DNA from: Bacteroidota bacterium | GTDB lineage: Bacteria > Bacteroidota > Bacteroidia > SXHM01 | Assembly (NCBI GenBank): GCA_947478465.1 | Contig: CANJWH010000006.1 | Location: forward strand, 1-64,000 | Length of the DNA: 64,000 bases | Direction: 5' to 3' | Made by a program: the position numbers and the translations under genes | Shown here: one piece after another, positions 60,222 to 64,000 of the stretch | Position numbering within the stretch: the first letter of the stretch is position 1 | Layout of the letters: every line of letters starts with the position of its first letter | The notes under the pieces: generated by a model | The model's input: only the letters and a program-made list of their open reading frames with translations | Databases searched by the model: none | What the model was told of the DNA's origin: nothing

Positions 60222-62906
60222 ATGGAAGAAGTACAGGAACAGCCAAAACGATTTAATATTTTCAAAACAATACTTATTGTTTTGCTTTCGCTTATAGTTC
60301 TGATTCCATTGACAAGTCTGGTTCTTGCTACTCTGTATCGCGATAAAATTAAAGACTATGTCCTGGCTGAAGTAAACAAGGAATTACTTACACCAATCAG
60401 CATCAACGATAAAGTTGATCTTACTTTGTTTCAGCAATTCCCTTATGTGTCTCTAGAATTAAAGGATGTGTTTGTACGCGAAGTATCAGCACAGAGTAAA
60501 AAGGATACTTTGTTTTACTTCCGCGAAATGTATCTTGGATTTAATATGCTTGATATCATTAATAAGAATTACAACATCAAAAAAATATCAGCAGAACATG
60601 GTGTTGTAAAAATTGTACGTGACAAAGAAGGAAAAGGCAACTATGAAATTTTCAGAACTCGGAAAGATACTCTTCAGTCCTCTTTTTCACTTGCCTTGAA
60701 TGAAGTAAAGCTACTGGACACACGACTTTTTTACCGAGATGATGCACTGGAGCAGAATATTTCTTCTTATCAGGAAAAGATAAAATTAAAAGGAAATTTT
60801 TCTGAGAAACAATTTAGTCTTGACATTGTCAGTCAGGGACAATTGTATTTATATGAGCAGAGTAAAAAAGAAATCCTGAGCGATAAAGAACTGGGAATTG
60901 AATTAGTCCTGAATGTTAATTCAGAACAAGGAATTTATACGTTTGAAAAAGGAGATGTAATAATAGCGCAGATGGAGGTTATGTTGACCGGAAGCATTCA
61001 TTCAGCACGTGCAGGGGGTGAAACAGATTTGATTGTAGAAGGTAAAAATTTTGATGTCAGCGAAATCATTTCACTACTTCCTGAAAACGCTTCTAAGAAA
61101 CTAGCTGACTACAGCAGCGATGGAAGTCTTTATTTTAAAGCAAATTATAAAGGGAAAAAAGGCGAAGGAAATTCTCCATCATTGAATGCCGATTTCGGAA
61201 TTGAAAGAGGAGACATAAATCATAAACCTTCCGGCATTTCGTTGGAAGAAGTAAGTGTAAAAGGAAATTTTGTGATGAAGGATTTCCGTAAAACAGAAAC
61301 AGCAATCTTAAGTGTTTCATCTTTCCATGCATCGCTTGCTGATGGCAGATTGAGTGGAGCTTTCAGTATCCGTAATTTCTTACATCCCGATGTGCAAACT
61401 ACTTTGGATGCTGAATTTGACCTTGAAAAATTATCACGTTTTTTAAGACTTGATACATTGGAAGAAATCTCTGGTAATGCAACACTTAATGCGTCATTCC
61501 GTGCGTCATTCGCTGATATAGAAAATATTACTGCTGCAGAAATCACCGGTGCCGCTACTTCCGGAAACGTTACTTTGAGAGATGCATCATTTAAATTGAA
61601 GGGAAATAACCGAAGCTTTAATGAACTTAATGGTGATTTTGCTTTCCACAATAATGAACTTAAAATAGAAAAATTCTCAGGAGTAATTTCAGGAACGGAT
61701 TTCGCTCTCACTGGATATTTTCGCAATATTCTGCAATACTTTCTTTTACCTGACCAGCAACTTTATATTAATGCAACTGCAAAATCAAAGCTCATTAACC
61801 TTGACCAATTGCTGGAAGAAGGAAATACAGCGGAAACAGCAACTGTCAATAATGAAGAGTATCATCTCAACCTTTCACCTAATCTTGCTTTTGATCTGAT
61901 GTTTTCAGCCCAGGAATTAAAATTCAGGAAATTTTCAGCAAAAGAAATTCAAGGTGTGGTGAAATTAAAAGACGGTTATTTTACAGCAAGCAATCTTTCA
62001 TTTAACGGAATGGGAGGATTGGCAAAAGCTGACCTTTCACTGATGAAGAATCCGGAAAATAATTTTGATATTTTATGCAATGCAGTAATCTCTGATATTG
62101 ATGTTCAGCAACTATTTTATGAGTGCGAAAATTTTGGTCAAAAATTTATTACGGATGAAAATCTGAGAGGAAGAGCAACAGCAAATATTAATCTCTCAGG
62201 AGTATTGTCATCTTCATTGAAAATGGATTTATCTGAACTGGCAGTAAAAAGCACTCTTGCAATCAGCAAAGGCGAGTTGGTTGATTTCAGCCCACTGGAA
62301 GAGCTTTCGAAGTTTATTAAAGTTGACGATCTTAACCATGTGAAATTTGCCAGTATGAGCAATAACGTTGAGATTAAAGATAAAAAGGTAATCATACCAT
62401 TAATGAAAATTCAATCATCTGCACTTGACCTTGATGTTTCAGGCACACATAGTTTTGATAATGATGTTGAATATCATTTCCGTGTTTTTCTTTCTGATAT
62501 ATTATTTGGGAAAGCTCGCAAAGCAAAAAAGGAAAACGAGGAGTTCGGTTATCTAGAAGACGATGGTCGCGGAAAGACTTCGCTTTATTTGACTATGAAA
62601 GGAAGCGGAGGGAATTATAAGTTTTCGTATGACAATAAATCCGTCCGAGATAAAATTAAGACCGACATGAAAAAAGAAAATCAGAATATGAAAGCGTTAT
62701 TGAATGAAGAGTTTGGCTGGTTTAAAAAGGATAGTGCATCATTCGAACAAAAAGAACCAGAGCAAAATACCGAACTAAAAATTGAATGGGATGAAATTCC
62801 GGATACAGTTGGAAAATCTGAAAAAGAAAAGAAAAAGATTTTGAAAAAAGTGAAAGCTGATCAGAATAAAAAAGAAGAAACAGAAATAAAGATTGAATTT
62901 GAATAA
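60222..62906 (+). CDS. AsmA-family envelope protein
   Basis: 894 residues. One N-terminal transmembrane helix (residues 13-35, ILIVLLSLIVLIPLTSLVLATLY), then a long beta-rich periplasmic region. The AsmA N-terminal pattern is visible (INDKVDLTLFQQFPYVSLELKDVFVRE), as is the AsmA-like C-terminal part (ATANINLSGVLSSSLKMDLSEL, KGELVDFSPLEELSKFI). The protein ends in a charged, lysine-rich tail. AsmA-type proteins are thought to be bridge-like lipid carriers or to affect outer-membrane assembly. Sirtuin and another gene follow with gaps of 9 bp and less, so this may be a three-gene unit. Confidence 0.85.
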   Translation: MEEVQEQPKRFNIFKTILIVLLSLIVLIPLTSLVLATLYRDKIKDYVLAEVNKELLTPISINDKVDLTLFQQFPYVSLELKDVFVREVSAQSKKDTLFYFREMYLGFNMLDIINKNYNIKKISAEHGVVKIVRDKEGKGNYEIFRTRKDTLQSSFSLALNEVKLLDTRLFYRDDALEQNISSYQEKIKLKGNFSEKQFSLDIVSQGQLYLYEQSKKEILSDKELGIELVLNVNSEQGIYTFEKGDVIIAQMEVMLTGSIHSARAGGETDLIVEGKNFDVSEIISLLPENASKKLADYSSDGSLYFKANYKGKKGEGNSPSLNADFGIERGDINHKPSGISLEEVSVKGNFVMKDFRKTETAILSVSSFHASLADGRLSGAFSIRNFLHPDVQTTLDAEFDLEKLSRFLRLDTLEEISGNATLNASFRASFADIENITAAEITGAATSGNVTLRDASFKLKGNNRSFNELNGDFAFHNNELKIEKFSGVISGTDFALTGYFRNILQYFLLPDQQLYINATAKSKLINLDQLLEEGNTAETATVNNEEYHLNLSPNLAFDLMFSAQELKFRKFSAKEIQGVVKLKDGYFTASNLSFNGMGGLAKADLSLMKNPENNFDILCNAVISDIDVQQLFYECENFGQKFITDENLRGRATANINLSGVLSSSLKMDLSELAVKSTLAISKGELVDFSPLEELSKFIKVDDLNHVKFASMSNNVEIKDKKVIIPLMKIQSSALDLDVSGTHSFDNDVEYHFRVFLSDILFGKARKAKKENEEFGYLEDDGRGKTSLYLTMKGSGGNYKFSYDNKSVRDKIKTDMKKENQNMKALLNEEFGWFKKDSASFEQKEPEQNTELKIEWDEIPDTVGKSEKEKKKILKKVKADQNKKEETEIKIEFE

Positions 62907-62915
62907 ATTTGGTAA

Positions 62916-63611
62916 ATGAAGAGATTGGTTGTCTTTACCGGAGCTGGAATTAGCGCTGAAAGTGGTATCAAAACATTTCGCGACAGCAATGGTTTATGGG
63001 AAGAACATAAAATTGAAGATGTTGCTACACCGCAAGCATGGGTTAAGAACCCAGCTTTAGTACAGGAGTTTTATAACCAACGGAGAAAAAATCTACTCGA
63101 AGCAAAACCGAATGCTGGACATCAGGCCATAGCAGAGTTACAGAAATATTTTAATGTTCAGGTAATTACTCAAAATGTTGATGATTTGCATGAACGTGCT
63201 GGCTCACAAAATGTATTGCATTTACATGGTGAACTGATGAAAGTTAGAAGCAGCGGTTATCCGGAACTGATTTATTCCGTAAAAGGCTGGGAAGTGAAAA
63301 TGGGTGATCTTTGCGAAAAGGGTTCTCAACTTCGTCCTCATATTGTGTGGTTCGGAGAAATGGTTCCCGAAATGGATAATGCAATAGAGTTGGTTCAGCA
63401 AGCAGACATTTTTATTGTAGTTGGAACTTCGCTTAACGTTTATCCTGCTGCTAATTTGCTTGATTATGCATCTGCTGAAATTTCAAAATTTTATGTGGAT
63501 CCAAATCCTGATCTGGTTTATAATTTTGCAGACATTAAAGTAATTAAGCAAAAAGCTGGTATAGGTTTACCCGATTTGGCTGATAAACTTATTAAAGAAC
63601 TTTTTAATTGA
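62916..63611 (+). CDS. cobB: NAD-dependent deacylase, sirtuin class III
   Basis: 231 residues. NAD-binding FTGAGISAESGIKTFRDSNGLWE, TQNVDDLHERAG and the catalytic H104 in LHLHGELMKV are intact. The zinc-binding four-cysteine module is absent (only one Cys, in GDLCEKGSQLRP), a known feature of part of this family. Y53 and R56 in EFYNQRR match the Y-x2-R motif that recognises succinyl or malonyl groups in SIRT5/CobB. It removes acyl groups from lysines in the cytoplasm. Confidence 0.9.
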   Translation: MKRLVVFTGAGISAESGIKTFRDSNGLWEEHKIEDVATPQAWVKNPALVQEFYNQRRKNLLEAKPNAGHQAIAELQKYFNVQVITQNVDDLHERAGSQNVLHLHGELMKVRSSGYPELIYSVKGWEVKMGDLCEKGSQLRPHIVWFGEMVPEMDNAIELVQQADIFIVVGTSLNVYPAANLLDYASAEISKFYVDPNPDLVYNFADIKVIKQKAGIGLPDLADKLIKELFN

Positions 63612-64000
63612 ACGACTCATTAGAATTACTTTTTAAAATTTCTGAGTTTCAGTCAAAAGGAGATAAATATTATGCTCCCGGACTTTTCCCTTCTCAGCGT
63701 TTTCATCTGAATTTTCCTTTTGAACGCAAAGACAACAATATATTTTTCACAGCCAGCATAGTTTTTACACTTCAAAATCTGAGAGATAAGTTATCACACA
63801 AAGAACAAAAACTTGTGGATGATATTTGTAAAAAAGCAATTGCTAATTATCCTGATTATAAAAACAAAGATGGACTTGACACTTATAATTTCTGGCGAAC
63901 TGATGGTTCAGCACATTTTCCGAATGGTAAAATTTTATCACGCCTAAACAAAGTAAGGATACCTGATGATGCTGATGATACTTCTTTGATTTACCTTACT
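63608..64000 (+). CDS. Conserved hypothetical protein, incomplete at the right edge
   Basis: An open frame from a TTG at 63608 that overlaps the sirtuin stop (TTGA) runs 131 codons off the window. It reads NDSLELLFKISEFQSKGDKYY, later FFTASIVFTLQNLRDKLS and DTYNFWRTDGSAHFPNG. No signal peptide or known catalytic motif is visible; I do not recognise the family. Coupled translation with the sirtuin gene is likely. Confidence 0.6.
   Translation, partial: MNDSLELLFKISEFQSKGDKYYAPGLFPSQRFHLNFPFERKDNNIFFTASIVFTLQNLRDKLSHKEQKLVDDICKKAIANYPDYKNKDGLDTYNFWRTDGSAHFPNGKILSRLNKVRIPDDADDTSLIYLT

Overview
This is a low-GC chromosomal segment of a member of the Bacteroidota. The evidence is type IX secretion (T9SS) C-terminal sorting domains on at least six proteins, promoter -7 elements of the TAnnTTTG type, a clade II (Sec/lipoprotein) nosZ cluster, many lipoproteins with Bacteroidota-style lipoboxes, and a TonB-dependent receptor. 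No plasmid, phage or CRISPR signature was seen. Mobile DNA is limited to a transposase tail at the left edge and a Y1 transposase of the REP-associated type. Dispersed palindromic repeats are abundant.

Layout. 0-8 kb: a transposase tail abuts a 5'-truncated GH28 gene, followed by kbl, a PhoD-like phosphatase overlapping aspS, a TauD-type dioxygenase and a MORN-repeat protein. 8-18.5 kb, all on the minus strand: a small basic secreted protein, an SBBP-repeat protein with a tandem universal stress protein, then a nine-gene redox operon. That operon encodes a YceI lipoprotein, a small lipoprotein, an EB_dh/cytochrome c lipoprotein, a CX4CH lipoprotein, a DUF5777 barrel, a Tat four-cluster Fe-S protein, an NrfD-like membrane subunit, a membrane protein and a monohaem cytochrome. 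18.7-25 kb: ceramidase-like protein, gmhA, GH114/TM1410-like lipoprotein, tpx, pyrF, a PHB-depolymerase-like esterase and tRNA-Ala(GGC). 25-33 kb: a junction that truncates two head-to-head genes, a TonB receptor, a DUF559 nuclease inside repeat clusters, a ten-unit 42-bp repeat array and an XRE regulator. 33-45.6 kb: T9SS cargo (FG-GAP, GH31, GH5, Kelch/PKD, unknown, Cu-monooxygenase-like). 45.7-52 kb: the N2O reductase operon cyc-nosZ-orf-nosL-nosD-nosF-nosY. 52-64 kb: Rrf2 regulator, fasciclin lipoprotein, nadK, RAYT transposase, acyl-CoA synthetase, isochorismatase-like hydrolase, AsmA-like protein, sirtuin and an incomplete gene at the right edge.

How the parts connect. The main result is a promoter architecture seen at six places. 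Two or three 12-bp TGA-N6-TCA sites (FNR/CRP-type half-sites) usually lie exactly 10 bp apart (22 bp centre to centre). A Bacteroidota -7 element starts 23 bp after the proximal site (22 bp in one case). These promoters precede the nos operon, the fasciclin gene, the lipoprotein-Rrf2 pair, the nine-gene redox operon, the stress-protein operon and the small basic secreted protein. This predicts one low-oxygen or nitrogen-oxide regulon. It suggests that the orphan NrfD/Fe-S/cytochrome module, which has no molybdenum subunit, passes quinol electrons towards the periplasm, possibly to NosZ. The regulator is not in the window. All functional statements are by eye from sequence and family knowledge; no database search was possible.
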